Source: Streptomyces asoensis (GTDB lineage Bacteria > Actinomycetota > Actinomycetes > Streptomycetales > Streptomycetaceae). Taken from it: a stretch of 64,000 nt of DNA. Made by a program: the position numbers and the translations under genes. Positions 54,981 to 63,646 of the stretch are shown in pieces (the first letter of the stretch is position 1; every line of letters starts with the position of its first letter). The DNA lies in contig NZ_BNEB01000005.1 in NCBI RefSeq assembly GCF_016860545.1, positions 496,001-560,000 on the forward strand. Direction: 5' to 3'. The notes beneath the pieces are model-generated. The model was not told the DNA's origin. It was given only the letters and a program-made list of their open reading frames with translations, and ran no database searches.

Positions 54981-56402
54981 GTGACTGATTCGCCCCCTCG
55001 CCGCAAGCACAGGAGCCTGCTGAGGTTCCTCGTCGCCGGACCGCTGCTGACCGCGGGCGTGCTGACCGCCGTTGCGGCCCATGCGGCGCCCGCCGACGAC
55101 ATCCGTGTCAACGAGGTGGTCACCACCGGGGACGTCGACGACTCCATCGAGCTGTACAACAAGGGGACCGCCACGGTCGACCTCTCGGGCTGGATCCTCA
55201 AGGACGACGACAACGGCCACAGTTACAAGGTCGCCGCCGGTACCACGCTGGGTCCTGGGGCCTACCGGGCGTTCGACGTCCACGCCGCGTTCGGCCTGGG
55301 GTCCGACGACGACGCCCGTCTCTACCTCGCGGACGGCAAGACGCTCGTCGACAGCTTCTCCTGGACCACCCACTCCGCCCCCTCCTGGTCGCGCTGCCCC
55401 GACGGCACCGGCGCCTTCCGGCAGGCGGCGGTGACCCTCGGGGCTTCCAACTCCTGTGGCTCCGGCGGTGGCGGGGGCACCTCCCCCGTGGCGTGGCCGG
55501 GCGGCACCACGGTGTCGACCGCCGACGCGTCCGGTGTCTTCGGCCAGGACCTCAGCGGCCTCTATCAGGAAGGCGCCGTGATGTGGGGGGCGCAGAACAG
55601 CGGCAAGCTGTGGCGCCTGGTCCGTGACGGCTCGGGCGGGTGGAAGCCCGACACCGCGAACGGCTGGGGATCCGGCAAGAAGGTGCGCTACACCGACGGC
55701 TCGGGCACCCCCGACGACGAGGGCGTCACCCTCACCGGCGCCGGTTCCGCCGCGGGCGTGTACGTGGCCTCCGAACGCAACGGGGACGCCTCCGGTACCA
55801 GCCGGCTGTCCGTGTTGCGCTACGACGTCTCGGGCAGCGGCACCTCGCTGACCGCCGCGCGGGAGTGGAACCTCACGGCCGACCTGCCGTCGACCGGATC
55901 CAACCTCGGGCTCGAAGGCGTCACCTGGGTACCCGACGCCTATCTGACGTCAGCCGGGTTCAAGGACGCCTCCACCGGCGCGGCCTACACGCCGGGCTCC
56001 TACGGCGCGCACACCGGCGGGGTGTTCTTCGTGGGTGTCGAAGGCACCGGCATGATCTACGGCTACGTGCTGGCGGACTCCGGGGCCTTCACCCGTGTCG
56101 CCTCCTTCGCCGGCGGCATGAGCGGCGTCATGGAGGTGCAGTGGGAGCCGCAGGCCGCCCGCCTGTGGGCCGTCTGCGACGACACCTGCGGCGGCCGGCA
56201 CAGCACGCTGCGGGTCGACGCCTCGGGCGGCTTCGCCGTCACCGCGGTCCACGACCGGCCCGCCGGCATGCCCGACTACAACAACGAGGGCTTCTCGCCG
56301 GCCGGCGCCGACGAATGCGTCGCCGGCTCCAAGCCCGTGTACTGGGCCGACGACACCGCCGACGGCGGCCACGCCCTGCGCAGGGGCACCGTCACCTGCT
56401 GA
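54981..56402 (+). CDS. Secreted lamin-tail-domain (LTD) protein
   Basis: A secreted protein of 473 residues. Residues 1-36 are a signal peptide (RKHRSLLRFLVAG then a hydrophobic core, cleavage near AHAAP). Residues about 38-145 form a lamin tail domain: IRVNEVVTTGDVDDSIELYN, VDLSGWILKDDD and LGPGAYRAFDV. After a Gly-rich linker the remaining 300 residues look like a beta-propeller (GAVMWGAQNSGKLWRLVRD, GVFFVGVEGTGMIYGYVL, LWAVCDDTCGGRHSTLR). The GTG at 54981 follows AGGA at 9 bases; the longer frame upstream is non-coding. A perfect hairpin terminator follows the stop. LTD proteins often accompany surface or secreted enzymes; no catalytic motif is seen here. Confidence 0.85.
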   Translation: MTDSPPRRKHRSLLRFLVAGPLLTAGVLTAVAAHAAPADDIRVNEVVTTGDVDDSIELYNKGTATVDLSGWILKDDDNGHSYKVAAGTTLGPGAYRAFDVHAAFGLGSDDDARLYLADGKTLVDSFSWTTHSAPSWSRCPDGTGAFRQAAVTLGASNSCGSGGGGGTSPVAWPGGTTVSTADASGVFGQDLSGLYQEGAVMWGAQNSGKLWRLVRDGSGGWKPDTANGWGSGKKVRYTDGSGTPDDEGVTLTGAGSAAGVYVASERNGDASGTSRLSVLRYDVSGSGTSLTAAREWNLTADLPSTGSNLGLEGVTWVPDAYLTSAGFKDASTGAAYTPGSYGAHTGGVFFVGVEGTGMIYGYVLADSGAFTRVASFAGGMSGVMEVQWEPQAARLWAVCDDTCGGRHSTLRVDASGGFAVTAVHDRPAGMPDYNNEGFSPAGADECVAGSKPVYWADDTADGGHALRRGTVTC

Positions 56403-56411
56403 GCGAGGGGA

Positions 56412-56451
56412 GGCCGGGGCGCGGCCCGCGACGGCGGGCCGCGCCCCGGCC
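56412..56451 (+). terminator. Terminator after the LTD gene
   Basis: A perfect 18 bp inverted repeat (56412-56429 and 56434-56451) with a GACG loop, 10 bases after the LTD stop. All pairs are G-C. It stands between this gene and the convergent DUF6411 gene and may serve both. Confidence 0.9.
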
Positions 56452-56485
56452 AGGGGCTCCCAGGACGTCGGACGGTACGGGCAGG

Positions 56486-56728
56486 TCAGAACGGGAGGTG
56501 GCCACGCGCCCGGCGGCCGGCGGAGCCGCTGCGGCCCACGGCCCGCGAGCTGGACCGGAACGGCTTGCTCAGCCAGCGGCCCAGCGGGCCGGGTGCCTTG
56601 GAACCGGCCCGGGAACCCAGCCCCAGGGTGCGCTGCGCGCCGTTCTGGGGGTGCCTGCTCAGCCGCGGGACGACGAAGGCGAGTACCGCGAGAACGACGC
56701 AGAAGGCGATCACACCGACGATGATCAT
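56486..56728 (-). CDS. DUF6411 small membrane protein
   Basis: An 80-residue protein. Residues 1-22 form one membrane helix (MIIVGVIAFCVVLAVLAFVV), followed by a basic tail RLSRHPQNGAQRTLGLGSRAG and KSFRSS-like repeats of Arg/Ser/Gly ending in GRRARGHLPF. This matches the small DUF6411 proteins typical of streptomycetes, whose function is unknown. The ATG at 56728 has AGGAG at 8 bases. The open frame continues upstream into the decarboxylase relic, but that part belongs to the older gene. The product is probably embedded with the basic tail inside the cell. Confidence 0.8.
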   Translation of the reverse strand: MIIVGVIAFCVVLAVLAFVVPRLSRHPQNGAQRTLGLGSRAGSKAPGPLGRWLSKPFRSSSRAVGRSGSAGRRARGHLPF

Positions 56729-56929
56729 GGAAGTACTCCTGGGTGGGTCGAAACGGGTCCGAGCGCGTGGCACGACTCGGACGTGGTCCTGTTCGCTATC
56801 GACCCAGTGCCCGCTTCCGCGCGGGACACGCCCTACGACGCACCGCCGGCTCCGCGCCGGGCGGCCGTCCGCCGGGCCGCTGCGCTGGGCGGGCGCCGCG
56901 GCGCGGCCGCCCGCGTTGCCCGGTGCGGG

Positions 56930-57332
56930 TGTGCCGTCGGCCGCCGGGCGCAGGCATTCGATGAGGTAGTCGCCGGTCCGGGGTCGACGGTGACGCCATG
57001 GGTCTCGCTGCGGAATCCGGGAAACGGCGGTCGAAGGCTTCCAGGGCGCCGAGGTACCGCAGCAGCGGCCCGTCCGCGGCGCCGACGGCCTCGCCGGGCA
57101 TGAGGACGGGGATGCCCGGCGGAGTGACGGTGACCATCGCGGCGGCCACCTGTCCCGGGGCGTCGGCCGGCCGGACCCGGTGGGTGCCGCCGCGCACCAG
57201 CCGCTGGTAGCAGGACTGCGGTGGGGCGACCGGCTCGGGGAGGTCCTGGAACGCGGTGTCCAGCAGGTCGACGAGGCGGGCCGACCGCGGGTGGTCGCGC
57301 ATGTCCTGGCACAACCCGCGCAGGGTCAGGCC
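56930..57332 (-). pseudogene. Orn/Lys/Arg decarboxylase, C-terminal relic
   Basis: Minus-strand codons give GLTLRGLCQDMRDH, LVDLLDTAFQDLPEPV, QSCYQRLVRGG, VTPPGIPVLMPGE and LGALEAFDRRFP, the C-terminal domain of PLP-dependent basic amino acid decarboxylases (P-PGIP-LMPGE is diagnostic). After FDRRFP a missing base (about 57018) shifts the frame to GFRSETHGV, and a second one (about 56985) shifts again to RTGDYLIECLR. The N-terminal two thirds, including the PLP Lys, are absent. The relic ends abruptly at about 57332 where a TetR relic begins on the other strand. Confidence 0.75.
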
Positions 57333-57677
57333 GGCGTCGCGGCCGCCGAGCTGGTGCGGGCGTGGCTCGCGGCGGCCGAGCACCGGCCCCTGCTGCGGCT
57401 GTGGGCCGAGGCCTACGCCCGTCCCCTCGTCGAGCCCGGTGGCTCCTGGGCCGGGTTCGCCCGGGCCACCGTGGACGACTGGCTCGACGTCCTCGCCGCC
57501 TGCCGGCCCCGGCCGGAGCGGGACGGCCCGGAAGGCGCCGTCCGCCGCACCCTGGCGCTGGCGGTCCTGCGCGGGGCACTGCTCGACCTGCTCGCCACCG
57601 ACGACGAACAGCGGGTCACCGCCGCCGTCCACCGGCACCTGGAGATGCTGCGGCGCGGCGGCGGCGACGGCGCGTGA
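57333..57677 (+). pseudogene. TetR-family regulator, C-terminal relic
   Basis: About 115 codons reading LVRAWLAAAEHRPLLRLWAE, SWAGFARATVDDWL and TLALAVLRGALLDLLAT to RRGGGDGA match the ligand-binding half of TetR regulators. No DNA-binding helix-turn-helix is present upstream in frame; the frame that continues upstream is antisense to the decarboxylase. The gene is thus 5'-truncated at the same point (about 57333) where the decarboxylase is 5'-truncated. It has no start of its own. Confidence 0.7.
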
Positions 57678-57726
57678 CCGTGTCCGCCGGTGCCCGATGG
57701 TGTCGTCCGGGGTCCGTCGGCCTGTG

Positions 57727-58059
57727 TCAGTGGACGACGGTGAAGCTGCGCCACGGTCCGGTGGAGCGGACCGCCTCGTCCTGGGTCTGGGTGCTCAGGT
57801 AGGTGCTGTCCACGCCGGGCGGCTCGGAGCAGTCGGCCGTCTGGTAGAGCACGATGTCGCTCTGCGTGTAGTTGGCGACGTGGGTGACACCCTTGACGAA
57901 GCGGTGGCAGCCGTCGGACGACGGGTTCGAGATCTTCTCGACAGGCTTGACCCCGTCGCGCGTTTCGATCGTGCCGAGCGCCTGGTCGCCACAGGCTGTC
58001 AGAGCGGCGCCGAGCAGCATGATGCCTGCGAGGGCGGTCAGCGACCGTGATGCGGCCAT
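57727..58059 (-). CDS. Small predicted lipoprotein
   Basis: A 110-residue protein with a lipoprotein signal peptide: SRSLTALAGIMLLGAALTAC, lipobox LTAC, mature Cys near residue 22. The mature part is short and beta-rich with two further Cys (DGCHRF and ADCSEPP) that may pair, and the pattern YTQSDIVLYQTADCSE. I do not recognise a family. The ATG at 58059 follows CAGGAGG at 5 to 6 bases, a strong site; the upstream in-frame ATG at 58113 has none. It is convergent with the TetR relic and divergent from gluconokinase. Confidence 0.78.
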   Translation of the reverse strand: MAASRSLTALAGIMLLGAALTACGDQALGTIETRDGVKPVEKISNPSSDGCHRFVKGVTHVANYTQSDIVLYQTADCSEPPGVDSTYLSTQTQDEAVRSTGPWRSFTVVH

Positions 58060-58301
58060 CGAGGCCTCCTGGACTGGGTGTGCAGCTGGCGGAGAACGTC
58101 CTCCTGTCACCACTGTCCGTCACGATCACCGGTCGGGCCCGGTGAGTACTGCATTGCGGGGACGACGGCCGTGCGGGCGGGGGAAGGGGACGTCCTGCGG
58201 GCCGGTCGGCCACGGCAGGCGGGCGATGACGGGTGATCACGGGTGATGACGGGGCATAGTGGACGCGTACCAGTATCCCGCCGTCGTCCCGGGGAGGCTC
58301 G

Positions 58302-58826
58302 TTGGCCGCGCACGTCGGCGGTCCGCGCGTGGTGGTCGTGACGGGCGTCTCGGCTTCCGGGAAGTCCACCGTCGGCGCGTGGCTCGCGCGCGAACTCGGT
58401 GTGCCGTTCCAGGAGGGCGACGACCTGCATCCGGCGGCCAACCGGGCCAAGATGGCGTCCGGGCACCCGCTCGACGACGCCGATCGCCGGCCCTGGCTGG
58501 ACGCTCTCGGCCGGTGGATCCGGACGGCGGCGGACGGGCGCGGAGGCGTCCTGACCTGTTCCGCGCTCAAGCGCGCCTACCGGGACCGGTTGCGGGGCAC
58601 GGGGGCCGACGTGTGGTTCGTCCATCTCGCCCTCGACCCCGAGGTGGCCGCGACGCGGATCGCCCACCGGACCGGGCACTTCATGCCGCCCGCGCTGCTC
58701 GGCACCCAGTACGCCGATCTGGACCCCCTGGAGCCCGACGAGCCGGGCGTCACCGTCGACGCGTCCGGCGACCCGACGCGGGTCGAGGCCGACGCCCTGC
58801 GCGCCGCGACGCAGCCGCAGCGCTAG
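58302..58826 (+). CDS. gntK: Gluconokinase
   Basis: A 174-residue P-loop kinase that phosphorylates D-gluconate to 6-phosphogluconate using ATP. The Walker A motif is GVSASGKST near residue 18; FQEGDDLHPAANRAKMASG near 40 and the DRRPWLDAL block follow, both typical of GntK, then SALKRAYRDRLR and a C-terminal GTQYADLDPLEPDEPG. The length is normal for thermoresistant-type gluconokinases. The TTG at 58302 has GGGGAGG 4 bases upstream. A stem-loop terminator lies 20 bases after the stop. It is followed by a GH15 enzyme on the same strand but with its own start region. No permease or gnt regulator is adjacent. Confidence 0.93.
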   Translation: MAAHVGGPRVVVVTGVSASGKSTVGAWLARELGVPFQEGDDLHPAANRAKMASGHPLDDADRRPWLDALGRWIRTAADGRGGVLTCSALKRAYRDRLRGTGADVWFVHLALDPEVAATRIAHRTGHFMPPALLGTQYADLDPLEPDEPGVTVDASGDPTRVEADALRAATQPQR

Positions 58827-58846
58827 CGGGGCGGCGGGCCGGGACT

Positions 58847-58895
58847 CCCTGCGGCGGGCGGCGGGCCGCGCTCCCTCCGGCGGGCCGCCGCAGGG
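58847..58895 (+). terminator. Terminator after gluconokinase
   Basis: CCCTGCGGCGG (58847-58857) and CCGCCGCAGGG (58885-58895) pair as an 11 bp stem with a 27-base loop, 20 bases after the gluconokinase stop and before the GH15 gene. The long loop lowers certainty, though internal pairing of the loop is possible. Confidence 0.55.
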
Positions 58896-58957
58896 TCGCC
58901 GACTTACGCTGATCGGGGGGCGCGTTCGGGTGAATCTCACGCCGGAAGGACCTCCCG

Positions 58958-60796
58958 ATGGACGACTACCCGCTGATCGAGAACCACGGTCTGCTCGGCG
59001 ACCTCCAGACGTCGGCGCTGGTGAGCACCGACGGGACGGTCGACTGGTTCTGCTGCCCGCGCTTCGACTCCCCCAGCGTGTTCGGCGCGCTGCTGGACAA
59101 GGACAAGGGCGGACACTGCACGGTACGGCCCCGGCACGGGACCTACACGACCAAGCAGCTGTACCTCCCCGACACCGCGGTCCTGGTCACCCGTTTCATG
59201 ACGGAGGCGGGCGCGGGAGAGGTGCTGGACTTCATGCCCGTGACGGGGTCCGCGGTCACCGCCCGCCACCGGCTGGTGCGCATACTGCGCTGCGTGCGCG
59301 GCAGCATGACGTTCGACGTCGAGATCGCCCCGCGCTTCGACTACGGGCGCTCGCCCCACCGGCTGCACCTCACCGAGCACGGAGCGGTGTTCGCCGCCGA
59401 GGACGGCTCGCAGCTCACCGTGCACGCCGTCCGGGAACCGCAGGACCGGCGCATCCTCCAGATCATGACGGACCGGCAGGACGACCTGCACTTCACACTG
59501 ACCCTGGAGGCCGGCCAGGAACGCGGGCTGGTGCTGGAGTGGGCCGCCGACGGTCCGCCACGGGACGTGCGTCTCGCCGAGTACCAGCAGCTCTTCGGCC
59601 GCACGGTCGCGTTCTGGCGGACCTGGCTCGCGCAGTCGCAGTACACGGGACGCTGGCGCGAGACCGTGGAGCGCTCCGCGATCACGCTGAAGCTCATGAC
59701 GTACGCGCCCAGCGGCGCCCTGGTGGCCGCCCCGACGGCGGCGCTCCCGGAGCAGCTCGGCGGCGAACGCAACTGGGACTACCGGTTCACCTGGATCCGC
59801 GACGCCTCCTTCTCCGTGTACGCCCTGCTGGGACTGGGCTTCACCGAGGAGGCCCGGGCATTCATCGGGTGGCTGAGCGACCGGGTCAAGGAACGGGCGG
59901 GCAGCGACGGGGACTCCGGGCCGCTCAACATCATGTACAAGGTCGACGGCTCCTCCGACCTGGAGGAGCAGACCCTCGGCCACTGGACAGGCTACGCGGG
60001 CTCCGCCCCGGTGCGCATCGGCAACGGCGCGGCCACCCAGCTCCAGCTGGACATCTACGGCGAGGCGCTGGACAGCATCTACTTCGCGCACCGGCACGGC
60101 ATCCAGCTGGGGCACTACGGCTGGACGTCCCTGCTGACCAACCTGGACTGGCTGGTCGACCACTGGGACCAGGCCGGTGAGGGCCTGTGGGAGATACGGG
60201 GCGGGCGCCGGCACTTCACGTACGGCCGCGTGATGTCGTGGGTGGCCTTCGACCGCGCCCTGCGTCTGGCCGGGTCGAGCGGCCGGCCGGCCGCGGCGGA
60301 CCGCTGGAGCGCGGCACGGGACACCATCTACGAGCAGGTGATGGCCAAGGGGTGGAGCGAGGGACAGCAGGCCTTCGTGCAGCACTACGGGAGCGATGTG
60401 CTGGACTCGTCGCTGCTGCGCATGGCGACGGTCGGCTTCCTGATCCCCGAGGACCCGATGTGGGCGTCGACCCTCGACGCCATGGAACGTGAACTGGTCA
60501 GCGACAGCCTGGTCTACCGGTACAACCCCGAGGCGTCCCCCGACGGGCTGCGGGGCTCCGAGGGGACGTTCTCGCTGTGCACGTTCATGTACGTCGACGC
60601 CCTGGCACGGGCCGGCCGCACCGACAAGGCGCGGCTGGTCTTCGAGAAGATGATGGGGTACGCCAACCATCTGGGGCTGTACTCGGAGGAGATCGACCTG
60701 ACGGGGCGCCAACTGGGCAATTTCCCGCAGGCCTTCACGCACCTGGCGCTCATCGACGCGGCCATCACGCTCGACGCGGCCCTGAACCGCCGCTGA
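58958..60796 (+). CDS. Glycoside hydrolase family 15 (glucoamylase/trehalase-like)
   Basis: A cytoplasmic GH15 enzyme of 612 residues with no signal peptide. The N-terminal beta-sandwich domain (1-250) begins MDDYPLIENHGLLGDLQTSALVS; the (alpha/alpha)6 barrel carries NWDYRFTWIRDASFSVYALLGLG, the general acid region DQAGEGLWEIRGG near residue 410 and the second Glu in GLYSEEIDL near 570. Actinobacterial members of this type act as trehalases or glucoamylases. The ATG at 58958 is preceded by GGAAGGACC. Its 3' end overlaps the antiporter gene on the other strand by 32 bases. Confidence 0.92.
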   Translation: MDDYPLIENHGLLGDLQTSALVSTDGTVDWFCCPRFDSPSVFGALLDKDKGGHCTVRPRHGTYTTKQLYLPDTAVLVTRFMTEAGAGEVLDFMPVTGSAVTARHRLVRILRCVRGSMTFDVEIAPRFDYGRSPHRLHLTEHGAVFAAEDGSQLTVHAVREPQDRRILQIMTDRQDDLHFTLTLEAGQERGLVLEWAADGPPRDVRLAEYQQLFGRTVAFWRTWLAQSQYTGRWRETVERSAITLKLMTYAPSGALVAAPTAALPEQLGGERNWDYRFTWIRDASFSVYALLGLGFTEEARAFIGWLSDRVKERAGSDGDSGPLNIMYKVDGSSDLEEQTLGHWTGYAGSAPVRIGNGAATQLQLDIYGEALDSIYFAHRHGIQLGHYGWTSLLTNLDWLVDHWDQAGEGLWEIRGGRRHFTYGRVMSWVAFDRALRLAGSSGRPAAADRWSAARDTIYEQVMAKGWSEGQQAFVQHYGSDVLDSSLLRMATVGFLIPEDPMWASTLDAMERELVSDSLVYRYNPEASPDGLRGSEGTFSLCTFMYVDALARAGRTDKARLVFEKMMGYANHLGLYSEEIDLTGRQLGNFPQAFTHLALIDAAITLDAALNRR

Positions 60797-62555
60797 CGGG
60801 GTCCGGCGCGGGTCCGAGAAGCACGAGGGTGTCGCCCTCGCCCGCGGTGGACGGCCGTCCTTCGGTGACCGGTTCGAGCCGTCCGTCGCCGCCCACGACG
60901 AACAGGGTGTCGCACCCCGGCGGGGGCGGGGCCGACGCGGGCTGCAACCGGAAGCGCGCGCCTGCCTCATGACGGGCCGTCAGGGTGTGGCGCGCGTACC
61001 GCGGACCGAACAGGACGGCCCCGCCCGTGTAAGGGGCGACGACGCCGCTGCCGCCGGGCGGCGGACCGACGCGGTGGACCGGGCCGTCGACATTGTCCTC
61101 CAGGACGATCGAGGCGAGGGCGTTGAAGTCGTCGTCGCCCGTGAGCAGGAGGACCGAGGTGACCCCTTCGAGCCGGGCCCGCGGGTCGCCGGCCACCGCC
61201 ATGAGTTCGCCCGGGGCCAGTTCGAACCCCGCCTGTCCGATCCGCTCCCGCTCCTGTGCGCCTCCCGCCCACATCAGGACGTCGAGTCCGGCGGCACGCA
61301 GTGTGCGGGCGAGGTCGACGACCCAGGGATCGCCGCCCACCAGGAGCGGACGGGCGCGGGCCGGCCGCACCACCCCGAGCCGGCCGGCCACCGGTTTCGC
61401 GGTCAGCGCGTAGACGAGGACGGTCCCGACGATCACCAGGAAGGTGACGGGCAGGATCTTGTCCGCGCCGCGCAGTCCGGCCGTGGTGAGCGACGCGGAG
61501 AAGGACGTCGCGGTGGACGCGGCGACGATGCCGCGCGGGGCCATCCAGCCGATGAAGGCACGCTCGCGGGCGGGCAGGTCGGTGCGCAGCGCCGAGAGCG
61601 CGGCCACCAGGGGTCTGACGAACAGGATCAGCAGCGCGACGAGGGCGAGCGTCGGCAGCAGCACCGGTACGAGCGACTTCGGCGTCACGGTGGCAGAGAT
61701 GGAGACGAACAGCAGGCCGATGATCAGCTGCACCAGGGTCTCGAAGAACGGCCGGCGGGCGGGCATGTCGAACCCGGGCAGGTTCGCGACCGTCAGTCCG
61801 GCGACGATCGCGGCGATCAGCCCGGTGTCGTCGACGGCCATGTCGCAGCCCGCGGCCACCACGACCACGGTGGCCAGCTGGGCGAGCGTGCCGAGGGTCT
61901 CGCCGAGCCGCAGGACCCGCAGGGTGAACCACAGCAGGGCGGCTCCGACCGCGCCGCCGAGCAGTCCGACGGCGAGGGCGGCGCAGAACGAGCCGAAGCG
62001 GAAGTGACCGGTCTGGAGGCCTCCGGAGACGAGGGAGTGGAAGACGACGGCGCCGAGGATGCCGCCGACGGGGTCGATCAGCGAGCCCTCCCACATCAGG
62101 ATCCGCCGTACCCGGTCGGACGGCCGGACATGCTCCAGGAGCGGCCCGACGACGGTCGGTCCCGACACCACGAGAACCATGCCGATCATGCTGGCGACGG
62201 CCGCCGGGACCCCGAACAGGGAGGGCGCCACCAGCAGGACGGTTCCCCAGGTGAGCAGCACGCCGAGCACCATGAGCCGCACGACGACGTTGCGCGTCCC
62301 GCCCTTGAGGTGGCGCAGGTCCAGGCCCAGTCCCGCGTCGTAGAGGATGATCGCCACCGCGACCGACACCAGGGGGGAGAAGGCCGGGCCCAGCAGTTCG
62401 TCCGGGTCGACGCTGTCGGTGAGGGCGCCGGCGGCGAACCCGGCCGGGAGCAGCACGATCAGGGCCGGGATCCGCAGCCGCCCGGCGAGGATCTGGGAAC
62501 CGACGGCGAGGGCGAAGGTCAGGCCGATGCCCAGCAGGATCGAGTCCTCGCTCAC
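60765..62555 (-). CDS. CPA1/NhaP-type cation/proton antiporter with regulatory tail
   Basis: A 596-residue membrane antiporter. Residues about 1-390 form 12-13 helices: LTFALAVGSQILAG, VAVAIILYDAGLGLDL, VLVVSGPTVVGPLLEHV, WEGSLIDPVGGILGAVVF and GWMAPRGIVAASTATSF. Residues about 390-590 are a cytoplasmic TrkA/RCK-like region (LLVGGDPWVVDLARTLRAAGLDV; LLLTGDDDFNALASIVLE), probably a nucleotide-binding gate. The family exchanges Na+ or K+ for H+. The ATG at 62555 follows GGAGG. It is convergent with the GH15 gene, overlapping by 32 bases, and lies downstream of cydB in the same direction. Confidence 0.9.
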   Translation of the reverse strand: MSEDSILLGIGLTFALAVGSQILAGRLRIPALIVLLPAGFAAGALTDSVDPDELLGPAFSPLVSVAVAIILYDAGLGLDLRHLKGGTRNVVVRLMVLGVLLTWGTVLLVAPSLFGVPAAVASMIGMVLVVSGPTVVGPLLEHVRPSDRVRRILMWEGSLIDPVGGILGAVVFHSLVSGGLQTGHFRFGSFCAALAVGLLGGAVGAALLWFTLRVLRLGETLGTLAQLATVVVVAAGCDMAVDDTGLIAAIVAGLTVANLPGFDMPARRPFFETLVQLIIGLLFVSISATVTPKSLVPVLLPTLALVALLILFVRPLVAALSALRTDLPARERAFIGWMAPRGIVAASTATSFSASLTTAGLRGADKILPVTFLVIVGTVLVYALTAKPVAGRLGVVRPARARPLLVGGDPWVVDLARTLRAAGLDVLMWAGGAQERERIGQAGFELAPGELMAVAGDPRARLEGVTSVLLLTGDDDFNALASIVLEDNVDGPVHRVGPPPGGSGVVAPYTGGAVLFGPRYARHTLTARHEAGARFRLQPASAPPPPGCDTLFVVGGDGRLEPVTEGRPSTAGEGDTLVLLGPAPDPVSGGSGPRRA

Positions 62556-62605
62556 GGCGCGCTCACCTCCTCGCGCGGGCCCGGCCCTGCGGGCACGTCA
62601 CGGGG

Positions 62606-63646
62606 TCAGCCCTGGTCACCGGCGCCGCTGCGCCGCAGGTCGGCGTCGGTCAGGCTCTCGAGTTCGCCGTGGGTGTCGAGCCAGTACAGGAAGGCGACCG
62701 CGGGCACGACGAGGACCAGGGCGACGAGCGTGACGATCCCCAGCCAGCGCAGCGAGGTGTCCGCGCCGGCGCCCTCGGCGACCGTCAGCGAGGTCGGCAC
62801 CAGATACGGGCGCTGCGCCAGACCCCAGGCGATCACCGCCGACGCGACGACGCCCACCGCGGCCACGCGTGACCAGGCGCCGGACGGACGGGTCAGCAGC
62901 CACACGGTGGCCGCCGTGGCGAGAGCCGAGACGACGACGAAGACCAGGCCCGCGCCATGGGTGAGCCCGTGCCAGGTGTGCGGCGCGTCGCCGTGGGTGA
63001 CGAAGAGGGTGATCACGGCGAGTACCGCTACGGCCGCCAGGGCGCCGAGGGCGCGGCGCCGGAAGTAGCCGTCGAGCTGCGGCTCGGCGAAGCGGCGGGC
63101 GTCCGCGGAGAGGAAGACGGCGCCGAGGGAGGCGGTGGCGGCGACGGCGAGGAGGCCGAACAGCACCGAGGTGGGGTTGGCCCAGGCGTCGGTCGAGGCC
63201 CGGGTGGCCGCCGTGACCCGGCCCGAGGCCACTCCCCCGGCCGCGGCGCCGAGGAAGAACGGCGTGAGCAGGGAGGCGACGGCGAAGACGGCGCCGTACA
63301 GCCGTCGGCCGGCCAGCCGGCGCGCCGGTTTGCGCAGGGCGAAGCCGGCGCCGCGCAGGACGGTGCCGACCGCGGCCAGCGCCAGGGGCAGCCACATCGC
63401 CGTGAACACCCGCTGGAAGAAGACGGGGAAGCCCGTCCACATGATGACCAGGACGAAGATCAGCCAGACGTTGTTGACCTCCCACACCGGCGCCATCGCG
63501 TGGTCGATCAGCCGGCGGGGGCGTCGGCCGCGTTCGGCTCCGCCCGCGGTCAGGTCCCAGAAGCCGGCCCCGTAGTCGGTGCCGCCCGCGCAGGCGTAGG
63601 CGGCGATCGCGAGCAGCAGCACGACGGCCATGACGTCGGCGATCAC
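62606..63646 (-). CDS. cydB: Cytochrome bd oxidase subunit II
   Basis: A 346-residue membrane subunit of the cytochrome bd quinol oxidase. Eight to nine membrane helices run through the protein; motifs include AGGTDYGAGFWDLTAGG near residue 20, VWEVNNVWLIFVLVIMWTGFP near 65, PFFLGAAAGGVASGRV near 125 and the last helix LVPAVAFLYWL. The GTG at 63646 overlaps the cydA stop by 4 bases (GTGA), so the two subunits are translationally coupled. The upstream continuation of this frame is the antisense-like shadow of cydA. It is followed after 50 bases by the antiporter gene, possibly co-transcribed. Confidence 0.95.
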   Translation of the reverse strand: MIADVMAVVLLLAIAAYACAGGTDYGAGFWDLTAGGAERGRRPRRLIDHAMAPVWEVNNVWLIFVLVIMWTGFPVFFQRVFTAMWLPLALAAVGTVLRGAGFALRKPARRLAGRRLYGAVFAVASLLTPFFLGAAAGGVASGRVTAATRASTDAWANPTSVLFGLLAVAATASLGAVFLSADARRFAEPQLDGYFRRRALGALAAVAVLAVITLFVTHGDAPHTWHGLTHGAGLVFVVVSALATAATVWLLTRPSGAWSRVAAVGVVASAVIAWGLAQRPYLVPTSLTVAEGAGADTSLRWLGIVTLVALVLVVPAVAFLYWLDTHGELESLTDADLRRSGAGDQG

